Positions 1-13,689 are shown, numbered from the stretch's first letter. The stretch is 64,000 bases of DNA from Clitoria ternatea (GCA_037962975.1 CM075675.1:2552001-2616000), one strand, 5' to 3'. Translations and numbers: made by a program. Notes: generated by a model from the sequence alone, not told the origin.

Positions 1-3000
1 GCCATAGCCATTGGCAGTGGAATGAATCTACCTTTATTACCAAGGAAATCTTTGATCAAGTTTATCGCAACAGCAGCAGCAAAAAATATGTAACACAGCA
101 TGAGACAGTTCTTTGGCAGAGAGCCAAAACCTTGTACTCCCAACATAGCCATGTTTCTGTACACTATTGCATATGGAGCAGGATACTCACTTGTACTTGT
201 TCCAAGGTCAGGAAAAGCATTGTAGAATATCCAAAACACACAAGGAGAGATCACACAACCCATGATTGTGCCAATTATCTGGCTCACAAACATGGACCGA
301 GGCGAAGCCAGAGTAAGGTAGCCAGTCTTGAAATCCTGCATAAGGTCTGAGGCTGTGGAAACAATGTTCATCATCACTCCACATGCTGCTAAACCAGCAA
401 GAACTCCACCATGTGCTGCACCAGCCCATGCTCCAATTGTGAAGATGGCAAGCTTCCCATAGGTAGATGCAAGGGACCAATCTGTTAGCCCACAGCCATA
501 AGCATTGCAAAATGCTAAGGTGGGAGCAATGAGGTAGATAACAAGTATGTAATACCATTTCAGCTGGTGGAAAATGTGTGGCAGAGTAGCTGTAGAAATG
601 GCAGCAACGGCAACATAACCTCCAACTGCACACCATGTGGGAATTTGATCTTTAAGGAAGAGTTGGGTGCGGCGTTGATCATCGTAAGATAGCTGAGGAT
701 TTGATGGAGAGTCTTGATCTGCTACAGGAAGAACGTTCTCCCTTCTTTTTTCCCGGATTTGATTGTACAACCCCCAGAGTGTATGAGTTAGCACCTTTAC
801 AAAGTTGTATAAACCATCTCCAAGGATCAAGGCAATGGCTATGAAAACCTGAGCATAAGGTGCAAGGTAAATCCAATTAATTAATAGATCATACAAAGTA
901 AGTACTCCTTTCGACTCTATTTATATTAAGACTTACATTTGAAGTTTATATATCCTTTTTAAAACTCTTAACAAAGTTTTACTAGCATTTATAAATATTT
1001 TTCCATGCTTGTCCTTCATAATTATTGAACTTTCTTACTTCCCTGCAGTTTCAATTTATATGTGTCAGGAAACATGGAATCAAGGTTCGAACTCATTTCC
1101 TGATACTTTATGTCCATGATACGCACTGGTTGTGCTTGCCTCGAAGGACACAATTTAACTTAAAATAAAGGTAAATTTGGAATGTAAACAATAAATTCAA
1201 GAACCAATACATTAACTACTTTGATCTTATTTTCTTAATGGGTGATATGGTTAAAAAGGTCTTGTAAATAAGAATGAAGAATGAAGGGGTACCTAAAATA
1301 TTGCAGCACCAGAGGAGCTTTACAATAGGAAACTTACCCTATAACCTTGGATGCCATGAAGGTTGCTTTCACCAAGGCCCTTACTATACCAATCACCCTC
1401 TTTGTTTTTTATCAGAGGCCACATTACACCCCAAGAAAGAATTCCTCCAAGAAGCACTGATATATTTATGATGTATGGGCAAATCATTCCTACTCCAACA
1501 TAGATTGCAGAGAAATCAAAATAAAACCTGCAAAATAAGTTAATGTTGGATTAACCCCTCAGAATTAGAACAGGACTAATTTGAAGAATCTTGCTATTAG
1601 ATTTATGCACATTTAAACCTCAAGAGGAGATGTGATAACTTGCCTGTTTTCATATGCTTTGAGCCCCAAAGAAGGGAAGGCTTGAAATCCACACTGATCA
1701 CTGGCAGTATAGAACCACTGAAAGAAACCCCACAAAAAGCTAAAACTGAAGAATTTTGCCAACACTTTCACTTGCTTCCTGAAGAATACAAAAGAAACAG
1801 TGAATTAATTTGGATGTCCAATTTCTCAAGCAGTTACTTCTAGTTACATGGAGTCTGAGACAGTGCCTACTTTGCTAGTTTTGCTCCTTGAGGAGTGTGG
1901 AAGCTGTTGATGAGATGGGCAGTTGCAGTACCACTTGGATATGTCAACTTGAAGTCAATGATCATAATCTACATCGCCAATAATAGAAGCAAAACTTAAT
2001 CAAGACTCTTGTAAGTGAACTTCTTACAAGATAAGAAATCAAAAAGTTGAAAGTTTTTATTGGAAAGTATGTTGGATCTGCCTTGAAAATCACACTATGC
2101 TGATGTTAATTTTAAATGAAAATTTTTCATTTTTTGATTTCTTATGTTGCAAGGTTGCACAGATTAAAAAGACTAGCATATTAATATTCATTTTCTACTT
2201 TATTACGAATAGGATACAAATTAATGGACATTGCAGTTGATATTTCAGAGTATGTGAACTTCTTATTGGATAAGAAATAAAAAGTTGAAAGCTTTTTTTT
2301 GGAAATTATGTTGGACTTGTCTTAGAAATTATGGAGGACTACAAAAATGTTAATTTTAATGAAAATTTTTCAGTTTTTAATTTCTAATGTTGTTCAGGGT
2401 TGCATATCAGCAATAAGATAGAGATATATAGACAGTGAAGTTGATATTGTAAAGTATGTGCCAGTGTCATACCTTTCTTAATGGTACAACTGAGAAGAGA
2501 CCAAGAAAGCTAACAACAAAGAGAAAAGCAATTATCCACCCTAATTTTGGGTCCTTAAAATCACTGGTGTCTGTGGATTGCTTGGCTACACGTTCACTCA
2601 TTCCAAAGAGGTAACTCCCAAATCCTCCTGTCCAAACAAGTCATTCGTAGGATGAAAATTTTCCTTCAACTGAACTAATCATGACATCAACAGCAACAAA
2701 ACTATTCCTAGATTACAAATAGAATATGATTCCTCTAACTTGTATAACATCAAAACCTCATTCTTGAGCTCTTGTTAGTCCTTAAAGTCCAGTTTTCTCA
2801 AATAGCTATCAGAAAACGTTTCAACCTGATTAAACTGTTTGATGCAATACATTCAATGCTACAAGGTTGATGATTATTTTCCTTTCTTAAATAATGATGA
2901 CAGGTAAGATAAAATATATAAATATCTCTGCTAATGTTCACTTGAAGTTGATAGAGTATGTTGATTTCTTTTCAATCACATTGAAATTTCAGAAACTTTA

Positions 3001-4387
3001 TTTTTTGTTTCATAGAGTGATGTACAAGCCAAACAATAATCACCAGCCTTGAAACAAGAAAGATATGTTAAGTTATTTTAAACTGTTGTTGAATTTTGGA
3101 ACAAAGCATTTACATATAAACAGTCATTGTAGCTTTTAATGCTTAAAAAATTAGCATGATTTATCTTCTATTTTTCTTGCACCCCCCATGTTTTGGCAAA
3201 GTTAAATTTTCAGAAACTTGGTTTAATTAATACAGCATAAAATTTTCCCAAGTTCTTCTCATAAGTTTAAATTTCAAAATCAGCTTAAAAAAATTAAAGT
3301 TAAAAAGAAAACAAAAGCCGTATATTTCAAGGCATAGAAAAATTTCATGACTTGGCAAGTTCCTGATTTCCTGTTGCTCTTCTAAAGTTAGCATTGACCT
3401 TTGCTAACAAAAGATTGTGATGTTCTCAAAGTAATAACAATAATAATAATAAAAGATTGTGATATCATCCAGCATAAATTTCTTCATATTTGTTCAATCA
3501 TAGGGACAGAGAAGGTTGACCTAAAATCAGCAACTCTTGAAAAACAATAATATCCAAGTAAAACTATGTATCGTCAACATAAACCGCTGGAGTGGTTAAC
3601 TGAGTGGCTGATGTGGTTAAAAGCTGATAATCTTTATCCAAGTAGATTTTCTCTTTTGATTGAAATTGATAGAAAATGATTTCATCTTTTTCCTTTTCAT
3701 AGGAATCAAATCAACTGTCAAGGTCCACACTATAAACCATGATTAACCAAAACCCTCTCACAATCATAAATGACACCAAAAATCAATTTTGGAAATTTTT
3801 TTGTCAATTCCAAAACCAACAATTTCAACCCTTATGAAACTGGGAAAAAAAAGGGTCACAATAATAATATTTTTTTTAAAAATCACAGATGCTACCACCA
3901 TAGAAAAAAAAAAGTGATGAAGAAATTCACACAAAAGCCAATAGAGTGAAATCCAGATGGTAGATAGGTATAACCAACCACTAAACGCTATGCCAGAGGA
4001 GGCAACAACACATGTTTGTATCACAGTGTTCTCTTGCCTTGTAAAGGGTTGCTTCAACATGCCAGATTTTTCCAGGAACTTGCTCCAAGTTTTGACAAAG
4101 AAGAAGCCAAGGAGACCAGCAGAGACATTGAGTGAAGGGATAATACCAGTGGTGAGGTTGAGCTTCATCACAATGAAACTGAAGAGTATGCTGAGTACAA
4201 AGCTCACAACAAAGGCCCTCACAGTTAGTTGGTTCTTCCATGATGGCACAAGAAGGTGCTGGAACACCCTTTCCACAGAAACCTCTTCTTCCTCTTTGAT
4301 GACTTTTGAGATACCCTTTTGGCTATGCTTGTGTTCCTCTTCTTCAAGAGGCTCTAAACCATTGTCACCACTTCCAGTATGAGCCAT
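1..4387 (-). CDS. YSL7: YSL7-type oligopeptide/metal-chelate transporter, 3' end missing
   Basis: This is a membrane transporter of the OPT superfamily, Yellow Stripe-Like branch. Family members move metal-nicotianamine complexes or small peptides across membranes. Six exons are read on the minus strand: 3979-4387, 2473-2627, 1871-1968, 1644-1778, 1338-1527 and 1-848, giving about 611 residues before the window ends. Phases agree at every junction. Family hallmarks are MKLNLTTGIIPSLNVSAGLL, PFTRQENTVIQTC, TYPSGTATAHLINSFHTPQG and the long hydrophobic segments of the last exon (GDGLYNFVKVL, GCGLTDW). The VxSWKNQLTVRA and ASSGIAFSG wording fits the YSL5/7/8 group better than YSL1/2/3. The start is the only ATG ahead of a hydrophilic acidic N-terminus (EPLEEEEHKHSQ). 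Family members are about 680-700 residues long, so roughly 70-90 C-terminal residues lie outside the window. No disruption is seen. The substrate cannot be told from sequence. Confidence 0.93.
1528..1643 (-). other. Intron 4 of the YSL gene with a GC–AG border
   Basis: The upstream exon ends AACAG and the intron begins GCAAGT, ending TTTTGCAG. Using the nearby GT (4 bases further in) adds bases that put TGA in frame four codons after the junction. Only the GC donor keeps the family reading YENRFYFDFS. The other four introns are GT–AG: 849-1337, 1779-1870, 1969-2472 and 2628-3978. Confidence 0.85.
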
Positions 4388-7050
4388 GGCTTTTTTGAAA
4401 AGTGATGTAGTGGCTGATTGATGAGATCCAACAATTGTGGATATGTATGTAGTTTTGAATCTCTCTAAGGGTGAAACTTCTAAGATATAGTATTAGTTAA
4501 TAACGTTGGTTAAAGTTGGTGCTTTGCTTTTTATTTATTAAGTTGGAATCTGCATGGTGGTTCATTGGTATTTATTGAAAGACATCAACATCATTAACAC
4601 TGCAGAAAGAGAGAGAGTATATACATGTGAATGTGAATGTGAATGTGAATGTGATAACAAGTTGAAATCCAAGACACAGCTTTATTAGAATAGTGTGACA
4701 TAGTGGAATATACCAGCACGCTTGTGTGATAGTGTAGTACATGATATGGATGCCAATTGGGGTAGATTTGAACTAGATTATTTTTAATTTAATTTTCTTT
4801 TTTTAATAGGTTTATAATTCCCTTTTAAAAAAATTCTTTTCTTATCTTTTTTTGTCATTTTAAGGAGCTTTAAGAAAATATTTATTAGTTCTTTTCCTAT
4901 TTTATCTTTGTTTTTAAAATAAATAGATATAATTAAGATTTAAAAGAAATGAGGAGCAAAACATATAAAAGTAAAGTAGGAAATTATATAATAAAATTAT
5001 GTATTCCAATTTCCTTTAATGATTTTTTAAAATGTGTTTTTTAAAATTTAGATAAAAATAATTAGAGAGATTAATATTTTTATAATAGTGTATTTAATAA
5101 AAATTATATTGAATGGATAAGGGATTATACTACCTGTTTATCTGTATTTTGTTCAATTTTTACTTATCTTGGTAGTGATTTAAGTCAATATAATTATTTT
5201 TTCACTAATAACTATATCAAAATAAAGAAATAAATGGACAAAAATAGAAAAAAAAATGTAACTTTATATGAGAAATAAGATAAAAAATTTCATTCAAAAT
5301 TAATATCAACTAGTTTCTTTTTTTTTATTTGTAATACAGGTAAAAACTGAGGGGATAGATTGAAGATTTCATCCATTAATTATATTGCATAATTATTAGA
5401 TTTCTTGGTTGGTGTGATTTATTGTTTCTAAATAAATAAAAGCAAGTATTCTCCAACTTTTTTTATATAAGAAATAGTCTTAAAGTTTTTTTATCTAGAA
5501 AAATATCAACATGTACTTTTAGGATACCGGTTAAAGTGTAAGCGGAAAGTTTTTATTGGAAAACATTTTAAAGACTCTTTCTCTCTAATTTTTAATAAAC
5601 TTTATATAATTTTTAATAACAAATTTTTATTTTTGTCTTTATAAACAATTACAACTTTTATGAAACATTTATTAATGTTTTCTTATTTATCCATATTAAT
5701 TAAAAAAATAATAAATTATTTAAGGAGGTGAGCACATAAACCTGCCAATTAAAAAATGAGAGATATTGATATTTTCACTATTATCAAACTTATTAAGTTT
5801 ATAGAGTTCAACCTAGAATGTGATAGTATTATTTTTAAAGAAACTAATAAATTTAACAATCAATTAATTATTTTTATTGATCTTGATGATTCGATTAGTT
5901 TTTTCTTATAAAAAAATTAGATGGAGTAATATTTTTAAACGAATTTTTAACCTGTATAACTTTACATAAAATAAAAAATAAAAAATCAAAATTCTTTACC
6001 TAAAATTAACATTAACATGAATTATAGTGATTTCCAAGGTAAATCTAGCTAACACAAATTTTCATAAAAATCTTCTTTTTTTAAAATTCTTATAAATTGT
6101 AGGGTTCAGATGTTAGAAAACCAATTTTTAAATGAATGACCAATGTTTTTACGGTTAAAAATATTTTCTATCACTAGAGAACGCTTTACGAGTTTGGTCT
6201 ATTTATTTATTTATTTATTTATTTAATTTATTGATAGGATGGTGTGTTTATTTTTTATTATCATTTTATGAAATTCAGATAGAATTAATTTATTGTTTTA
6301 TAAATTTACACATAGTAATAATAAATGCATATTTGGTTAAAGAATATGTCAAAGTTATGTTAATTTATTAAGCATTTAAATGTTATTAGTTATTCTCAAT
6401 CAGTTAAATAAATGTATGATAAACAACTCAATATTACAAAGAGTTTATCTAATTTACATAATCCTATATAAGATAAGGAACTAAAAAGTGAAAATTTTTA
6501 TTTAAAAATATTTTTAATGTTTATCATCATGTATAGAGTTGTATTAATTTGACAAACATTTTTACAAAAATATAAAATACTAGCTACTCTCTTTATTTTT
6601 TCTTTATCTTTTGAGGTTTCTACACATAGATTAAAAAATACAACTAATATATGTTTTTGTATTTCATTTTCTTCCTCGTATACAAATTATCTTTCTATAT
6701 TTAATATTATTTTACCTTAATTATTTTCTTATGTTTTTTCAAAAATAGAGTATAATTAAAAATAAGTATTTAATTCTATCTTTAAATTTTAAAAATACAG
6801 ATATTTAGAAATAAATTTAACATCCTAAAAAGTTAAATAACAAAATGAAGGAGGTAATTATTTTTTAAAATTTCTATGTAAATGCTAAAGTGTCACGTAA
6901 ACGGTGTACCACTTATTTAATAAAAAATACGGGGATTTTTGTTCGATTTGCATATTAAATTTAGCCACTTGGATACCCCTAATATTGCTTAGATACCCTA
7001 ACATTAGGTAAAATAGATCCAAGAAGAATTGACGAAAGCTAAGTGAAAAA
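4388..7050. other. AT-rich intergenic DNA upstream of the YSL gene, with microsatellites
   Basis: The first few hundred bases should hold the promoter and 5' UTR of the minus-strand YSL gene. A TATA-like stretch lies near 4478-4489, but I cannot fix a start site. A hexanucleotide repeat of five ATGTGA units is at 4625-4654 and six ATTT units are at 6201-6224. Nothing coding was recognised. Confidence 0.6.
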
Positions 7051-7085
7051 GTCAACAAAATAAAAAATATATAGGTTTGGTATTT

Positions 7086-7400
7086 TACGCATAACTTGAG
7101 CCACGAGACTTCGGTTAAGGTGGATTTAATTTGTACACCTCCGTAGCTCAAATACCTACAACTTTGGTGAAGGGACAAGAGGCTAATTCGGCCCGATACT
7201 GCATTATGCAGAACTATCCTGTTGGGGTTCACTGATAGAGACATGCTGCGATTTTCTAGGCATAAGTTGAGCTACGGAACACCAATTGAGATGAATCTAA
7301 TTCGTACACCTTCGTAACCCAGATACCTAGAACTTTCATAAAGGGAGGACAAGCTAGTTTGGCACACAATTCTCGATGCATCAAAATACAAAACTGCCTT
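7086..7400. repeat. Degenerate tandem duplication, unit about 172 bp
   Basis: GCATAACTTGAGCCACG (from about 7088) recurs as GCATAAGTTGAGCTACG (from about 7260). It is followed in both units by a similar run through ...TTTAATT(T/C)GTACACC, ...AGATACCTA and ...AACTTT. The phrasing resembles internal parts of plant gypsy LTRs. The family is not identified. Confidence 0.55.
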
Positions 7401-7549
7401 ACTAATTTTTTGACAATGGCAGAAATGACATATTTTATTTAAAAATTAAATTTACTTGGATGCTCAAATTGTCCAAATCTCACTCGAAAGGAATCAAATT
7501 TTACAAGGTAGTAACTATACCTTATTTATGACTTACTGGTCCTGTTCGC

Positions 7550-8960
7550 ACTCTAATTCTCTATAATGAGGGAGATATACAGAAAAATTTGTTTAGGCCA
7601 TTTCTAGGAACTTAACAATTTAATTCTCATCCAAATTGGACCAAACCAATTCTCACACATTCTAAGTACTGTATAGGTTCTATCTAATCTATCCTGAGGT
7701 TCCAGAACTTTTTGAATCTCATTTTGGCCTGCTTAGTTCCCTAATTATGCATAACTTTTAATAACTTGGCATGCCATTAATCAATTCCAATACTACATGG
7801 CTATTCTACCTCATTCAAGCATCATATACTCATCCATCATAACATTCTAGGTTTAATGCCATCAGTAAACTTGCCCGTATTGTGAATTCATAGGCATAAC
7901 ATCAATTCATTAACATCAACATTTATATATATGAACAAATGTCAAAACATTTCTTAGCCTCCAATGAGGCTACCAGATACCTACCCCATTACACAAATAT
8001 GTACAATAATCAAAAGAGTCGGTCAAGACTTACAACACCAAAACTATACACACATATACATATATCACCATTCTTCCTTTTTATCCAAGTTCCCTATAAC
8101 AAAATGGCTAGGGGTGAGCATGAATATTGAACTGGATTTAACCACAACATATATAACTTCCTATTCAGTTCCAACATCAACCATATCAATCATTAACCAT
8201 TATAAATTCATCATCAAACCATATAATTTCCATTTAACATAACCAATATACAACCACTTATCATTACAAATTCACTAAATCACATTCAAGATCATCATCA
8301 ATAGTTGTCTCATAACTTTTTGATCTTAATCTATATGCTAATGCATATGCATGCAGATCTAACTTTATTGATGGGATTAATACTATAGTATTTAAATTTT
8401 CTCAATATATATCCATAGATCTTTTTACCGTTACCGAACTGCTCGCCTATATTGTAACACCAGTCACTCTTAGTGACAACGGCACCTCAACTCAGGTGTT
8501 GCGGGCCAGCCTTGAGTCCAACTTAAAGGCGGCAGTGGAATCCGAAGAAACCACATAAGGTTTGTGCCTATCCAAAAGCCGCCCTTCTATCCGAGCCGAC
8601 ATCATAGGCCCTCTATAGTCCTGTGTGTGTCTTTTATGCAATGTTATGAATAACATCTATAAATCATTTTAGATCTCCTAGTTACCATCACCAATGGCCA
8701 CCACTTGGTCACCATCACTAAGGCTCCACATCCAAATCAATAATCAATCATAGCATGCATTCAATCAATCAAATACAATCAATTCATAACATTAATTAAG
8801 CTACCTCAAACTTATTCAATCACCATTACTATGTTCATCATCAATCAATGTCATCATCAATCATTGCAACCCAATACAATATTATAACATTTATTTTTAA
8901 AAAATATCATTTTAAAATATGACACTAGAAAATGGGAAAATTTTTAAGTATAACCCTTAT
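7550..8960. repeat. LTR-like dispersed repeat, copy 1
   Basis: This non-coding stretch shares an ordered set of blocks with 9240-10620 and, over its second half, with 19375-20250. The blocks include CTCATCC..GACCAAACC, a CTAGGGGTGAGCATGAATA-like block, and a core around the inverted repeat GTCACT-CTT-AGTGAC (8463-8477). The core is followed by ...GGGCCAGCCTTGAGTCC and ...CTGTGTGTGTC. No ORF or clear LTR ends were found. I infer LTR or internal pieces of an old gypsy family. Confidence 0.6.
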
Positions 8961-8984
8961 TAAAAAAATGGATTTTTTTGTCTT

Positions 8985-9235
8985 AACTCAAGCAAACATT
9001 TGCTCACTTGAGCGAAAATCCCCTATCGCTTGAGCAAAAAATGTCCCGCTTAAGCAAAAATTCACCAGAATCTCCCCTTTTGACTTTTGCTCAAGTAAGA
9101 TTATCCTTGCTTGATCTAAATTCATCCAGAGGCCAACCTCCATTTCACTTAAGGTCTCGCTCAAGCGAGATTGGGCTCGCTTGAGCGAGATTTGTAATAT
9201 TTTGGTCCCCGGGCCAACTTCCTCGGCTCCTATCT
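8985..9235. repeat. Cluster of short CTTGAGCGAG-type palindromic repeats
   Basis: The stretch repeats variants of GCTCGCTTGAGCGAG and CACTTGAGCGAAAA about eight times, several of them near-palindromic. It sits between repeat copies 1 and 2. No coding meaning is apparent. Confidence 0.55.
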
Positions 9236-9239
9236 TACT

Positions 9240-10620
9240 TATTTGACCAAATTTTAGCACAAGTTGTTTCTCACTAATTATGACTTATGGCCACTAGTCA
9301 CACCTTAAAATTCCTAAAAATGAAAGAGATATGCGTCTATATGCATATAAGCCATTTTAAGTTATTACTAACCACCAAACTATTCAAATCTCATCCAAAT
9401 GAGACCAAACCAAATCTCACAAATTTTAAATACTGCATAGGATCTATCAAGCCTATTCAGAGGTTCCAAAACCTTGTAGATCTCTATCTACCCTACCCAG
9501 TTCCTCAATTATGCTTAATTCTTATTAACTTAGCATGCCATTTATTAAATTCCATATTACATGACCATTCCCTCATTACTTAATCACTCCATATGCAACA
9601 TATCATATACCAAAACCTACTCATATCATGAATTAATGCAACATCATCAATACTAAATCAATAATTCTTGTGCATAAACATCAATTCATCAACATCGTCA
9701 CTCATATATATGTGTATTAGGTATCAAAACAAATTTTAAACCTCTAGTAAGGTTATTAGATACCTAAATCAACTATAAAGTTATATTTACAATATCCAAA
9801 ATGAACCAGCCAAGGCTAGGACATCCAAAACTATACAATATATCCATATATACATATGAATCCATCTTAGGATTTATTCACTAAGTTTCCTAAGCTTTTA
9901 CTAGTCCTCTTCGCAATCTAGATTCATTGCATTATAAAAATTGGTGTAGGGGTGAAGATATATATGTTAAATGACAAATACTGAAGTGGATATGCCACAA
10001 TATATTTCATTCAATCAATCTAGTTCGTCACATAACCCATATAATTCATTATGCAACACATTCATTATCATTGTCATTTAACATATCTCATAATCACATC
10101 ATCACAAATCTCATTAATACTATTTTGATCATCATCAATAGCTGTCCCATAGCTTCTCAATATCACAATGGATGCCTCACAGCACTAATGCAAATGCATC
10201 TGACTCTAATTATGAGATTATACTATAGTATATACAAGTTTTCTCATATCATTCAACCATTTAATAGGTACAAAACTATTCACCCACTTGCAACATCAGT
10301 CACTCTCAGTGACAACAGTAAATCAACAATGGTGTTGTGGGCCAACCTTGAGTCTCACTCAAAGGCGTTCGTGAAATCCGAAGAAACCACCACAAAGTCT
10401 GTACCTGCCCAAAGGTTGTCCTCCCATCTAGGCCAGCATCACAAGTCCTTTGCAGTTCTGTGTGTGTCCTTATGCAAATGCAACGCACGACCATCCATTA
10501 TCATGTATTTTTAAGATATCCCAAGCTTCTCTAAATGCAATCCAATGCATTATCATAACATAATCATGAATCCACATCATCAAATCAATTGCAATTCAAT
10601 TCTTTTTTAATGTTGGATAT
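9240..10620. repeat. LTR-like dispersed repeat, copy 2
   Basis: It is collinear with copy 1 at 7550-8960 and starts about 1.7 kb after it. The core inverted repeat GTCACT-CTC-AGTGAC is at 10299-10313. The spacing of the matching blocks is kept, so this is a direct duplication or two insertions of one family in the same orientation. Confidence 0.6.
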
Positions 10621-12289
10621 CACCCAAATTTCTAATATACTCCTGTAATTTTATAGCATTAAGTTGGCTGTGCATTTTATCTTATGGTGGGACTAGTTTT
10701 GTTATTAGACTAATGTTGCAATTCCATTGCGAATGCAAAATAGAGTTTTTGCAAGCACTTTGCCATTTGTTGAATAAGACATTACTGCTGGTAGATAATG
10801 AATGATAGCATAATGGAAGCAACCTTTTAGGAACAAAATCAATCCCCGCATTTACCTAACTCCTTTTTTTTTTATCTATTATAGTACTGAATCCCTTTTC
10901 ATACTATGAAAATTCCCAAAAAGGCATAGTCTATCACCTATATCATATTCCAAATCCCAAATGCTTCACGATAATATTGCTCACCTAATTCTAACTGGTA
11001 TGCTTCATGCAAACAAAGATATGCATTCACATGCATTACTTTACATCAGTTAAGAATATATAATCTTCAATCTCTCTTCTAAGATCTTGTTTGGTTTATA
11101 GTTAAACTAATATGAGACATATTATAAGCATAAAGAAATGGTACTGATTTATTATGATATAAATTTTAATATCCTTGAATGACTGAAATTTTTCACTTTG
11201 TGCCACTATTTATGGTTGAAATTAAAATAACATTCAACCAAATATGCTCTTAATCTCACCAACCTCTTCCAATTGTTAAAGAGAACAACAATTTACATGG
11301 GAAGTACTTTGGTTATCAAGAATGAATGTTGCTTTAGCTTGTATAAATGTCGTTTTAATTTTTCTGAGTGGTCAAATTAAGGATTGCACAATAGCCATAA
11401 CTAGTTGTAGAAAAAGAGAAGGGTTGGACAAAGTCAGAAGGTTGAAATAATTTTAGGAAACTATAGAAATTGTAAAAAATGTCAGGCTTTTTAGCTCACC
11501 ACTGAAATGATGTAACAGTCTTAGAGCCTTGCCCACATATGAATAGGAAAGCACCTAATTCTCAGAGGCTGTGTCAGGAAGAATATATAAATGAGTCTAT
11601 ATGTTAAGCTTTTGTAGTACCTTATGTGCCTATGGATACCTCTCTTTGTTCAGCCCAGTAATTACAAAACAGAACAAGACCATTATGTCTTGGTCTGTGT
11701 TTGGTGGTTATTAAACAGGACACTGTTGAATTATATATATTTGTATCCTCTTATAAGTTTGGTTGAGCATAAAAATAAATAGAATAGAACACTTTTTTCC
11801 ATTTGTGTTATTTTATAATGATCGGTATCTAATAATTTTAAAAAAGATATTTTATGAGAAAGTTTTATTAAATCCACTTGTGAGAACAACATTTAGAAGG
11901 CAGAAGCAGTTCACATATGGGTTACACAGTAGCAGTTCACATATAGGTTACATAGTAGCATTTCACATAGCAAGGTCAAGAGAAAACAAAAGGAAAAGGG
12001 ACTTACCAGACTGCGAACAAATGAGGTAGGGGGAGAGAACAAATGACGGAGGTCGTGTCAGAGGTCGCGTGGGAGACTGAGAAATAGTTAGGAAGAAACC
12101 TAGCAAAAGAGAAGAGGCAAAGAGAGACTTACTAGAGATGCCCTCGATCGTCGGAGGTCGAGGTCCGAGGTCACATTAAGAGAGGGGAAAAGGTGAACTG
12201 ATGGAGGTAGAGAAACTGAGAGAGAAAGGGTTTAAGGTTTTTAAACTCTGAAATTGATGGAGGGGAAAAGTGACCCTCAAATAAGTTAT
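10621..12289. other. No gene recognised
   Basis: AT-rich sequence without a persuasive ORF or repeat boundary. From about 11900 onward GA-rich sequence with GGAGGTCG-like motifs may belong to the interior of the adjoining CACTA element. Short direct repeats of CAGTTCACATAT(G/A)GGTTACA occur at about 11909-11955. Confidence 0.4.
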
Positions 12290-13139
12290 TAGATTTAGCG
12301 ACAGACAAACATTGTCGCTACACCGTCGCTAGCTTTAAAAATGTAGACACGTGTCAGAACTAGCGACGACTCAACGTCGTTGCTAACTTGACTAACCTAG
12401 TGACACAACAAGTCCATTGCTAAAAGATTATGGTGACCAACAATACTTAATTTAGGGACGGGCTCAGTGATGAAGACACTTTATGTTGACTTAGCAACAG
12501 CGTGCTTTTGTCGTTGACGTGGCCAAATATAGCGTCGCCGTCTTCCATCGCTACGTTGAACAAAAAGCAAAAAAAAGTTGGAAGACAAGGAAAACTTAGT
12601 GACCGAGGCTATCCGTCGTTACTTGGGTGCCAACCAAAAAAATTGGAGGGAAAGCAAAAAATGGAGGGAGTTAATATAGCAACAACAGAATGTTGCAAAT
12701 CTTAGCGACAACAACCAACTCGTCGTTGATGTAATAGCTAATTTTCTCCGTTTTAACTTCTGGTAGCTGTCAGTAGTGTTAGCGACGGGAAATCCTTGTC
12801 GCTCATTAAACAGGTAGCGATGCCCACTAGTCGTCGCTAAGGGTCTTTTGTTAGTGACTTTTATCATTACTGGCTGTAGTTTTTCGTCGCTAAGTTAGGC
12901 ACCAACATAAAATTTAGAGGGAGGTAAATGTAGCGACGGTTTCGGTGACAGCGAATGTGTAGTGACGGCTTTGGGATGGAATGTTGCAAAAGTTAGCGAT
13001 GGCTTTTTGGTGGGTCACTGATTTGGTAACTAATTTCCTTTTGAAGGTCCCTTTTACCACAACGGTCGCTAATGTGGTCGTTATATAGTAACGATTATTG
13101 TTGGTATTTTTAGTAGCTGTCAGAGGTTTTTTAGTAGTG
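12290..13139. mobile_element. CACTA (En/Spm) transposon terminal region, one end only
   Basis: The right end, read on the minus strand, starts CACTACTAAAAAACC at 13139. From there inward to 12290 the sequence holds more than ten scattered copies of TAGCGACGG/TAGCGAC or their complements. Such dense subterminal repeats are typical of CACTA elements, where they bind transposase. No transposase ORF is visible. No matching left CACTA end was found upstream, so this is a truncated or rearranged non-autonomous copy. Confidence 0.75.
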
Positions 13140-13432
13140 ATTGGTGTGGTGTGAAGTAATAAGATGAGAGATATATAAATAGAATAGATTAAAAACATGT
13201 GTATAATTAGTATGATTATAAATTTTAAATCCAGACAAAACTTGTTTAATATATAATTAAAGTTATACAATTATTTATCAATATATATTTAAGCAAAATT
13301 TGAATTCAAGTTTTGTAGATAAAAAACTTTATTCCAAAGCTAACTAGCTCGCTATGATGTGAAAATTGTTAACGTGAATAAAATTACTATTTAACTTTCT
13401 TATTTAATATGTCTCTTAAGAAATATAAAATA

Positions 13433-13686
13433 CACTAGTACAAAAAGGTTTTATAAACACAAAATATGAACTCGGTTGTCTGAGAAACAAGTTTAAATTA
13501 GACGCGATGACATTTTTAAAATTATCAAACTGGATCTAAGAACACGATTCCAGGAACCGAGTTCTTAGGCCGTACTTTTTTTTATTTTTTAAATAAACCT
13601 ATGAACCCGATTCTAGAGAGAACCGTGTTTGTAGAGTTCATAGCCTATTTTTAACTGAATTCATAGATTATTTTCTTGCATTAGTG
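13433..13686. mobile_element. Miniature CACTA element, 254 bp, TSD ATA
   Basis: The left end is CACTAGTACAAAAAGG and the right end, inverted, is CACTAATGCAAGAAAA. The element is flanked by the 3-bp direct repeat ATA at 13430-13432 and 13687-13689, the TSD length expected for CACTA elements. Inside are related subterminal motifs around GAACTCGGTT, GAACACGATTCC and GAACCCGATTC. It has no coding capacity. Confidence 0.85.
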
Positions 13687-13689
13687 ATA

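Noticed and set aside
208..636. 142-codon minus-strand ORF
   Set aside because: It is a wrong-frame reading of YSL exon 6, whose true frame is conserved and open from 848 to 1.
3957..4382. 141-codon plus-strand ORF
   Set aside because: It is the antisense shadow of YSL exon 1.
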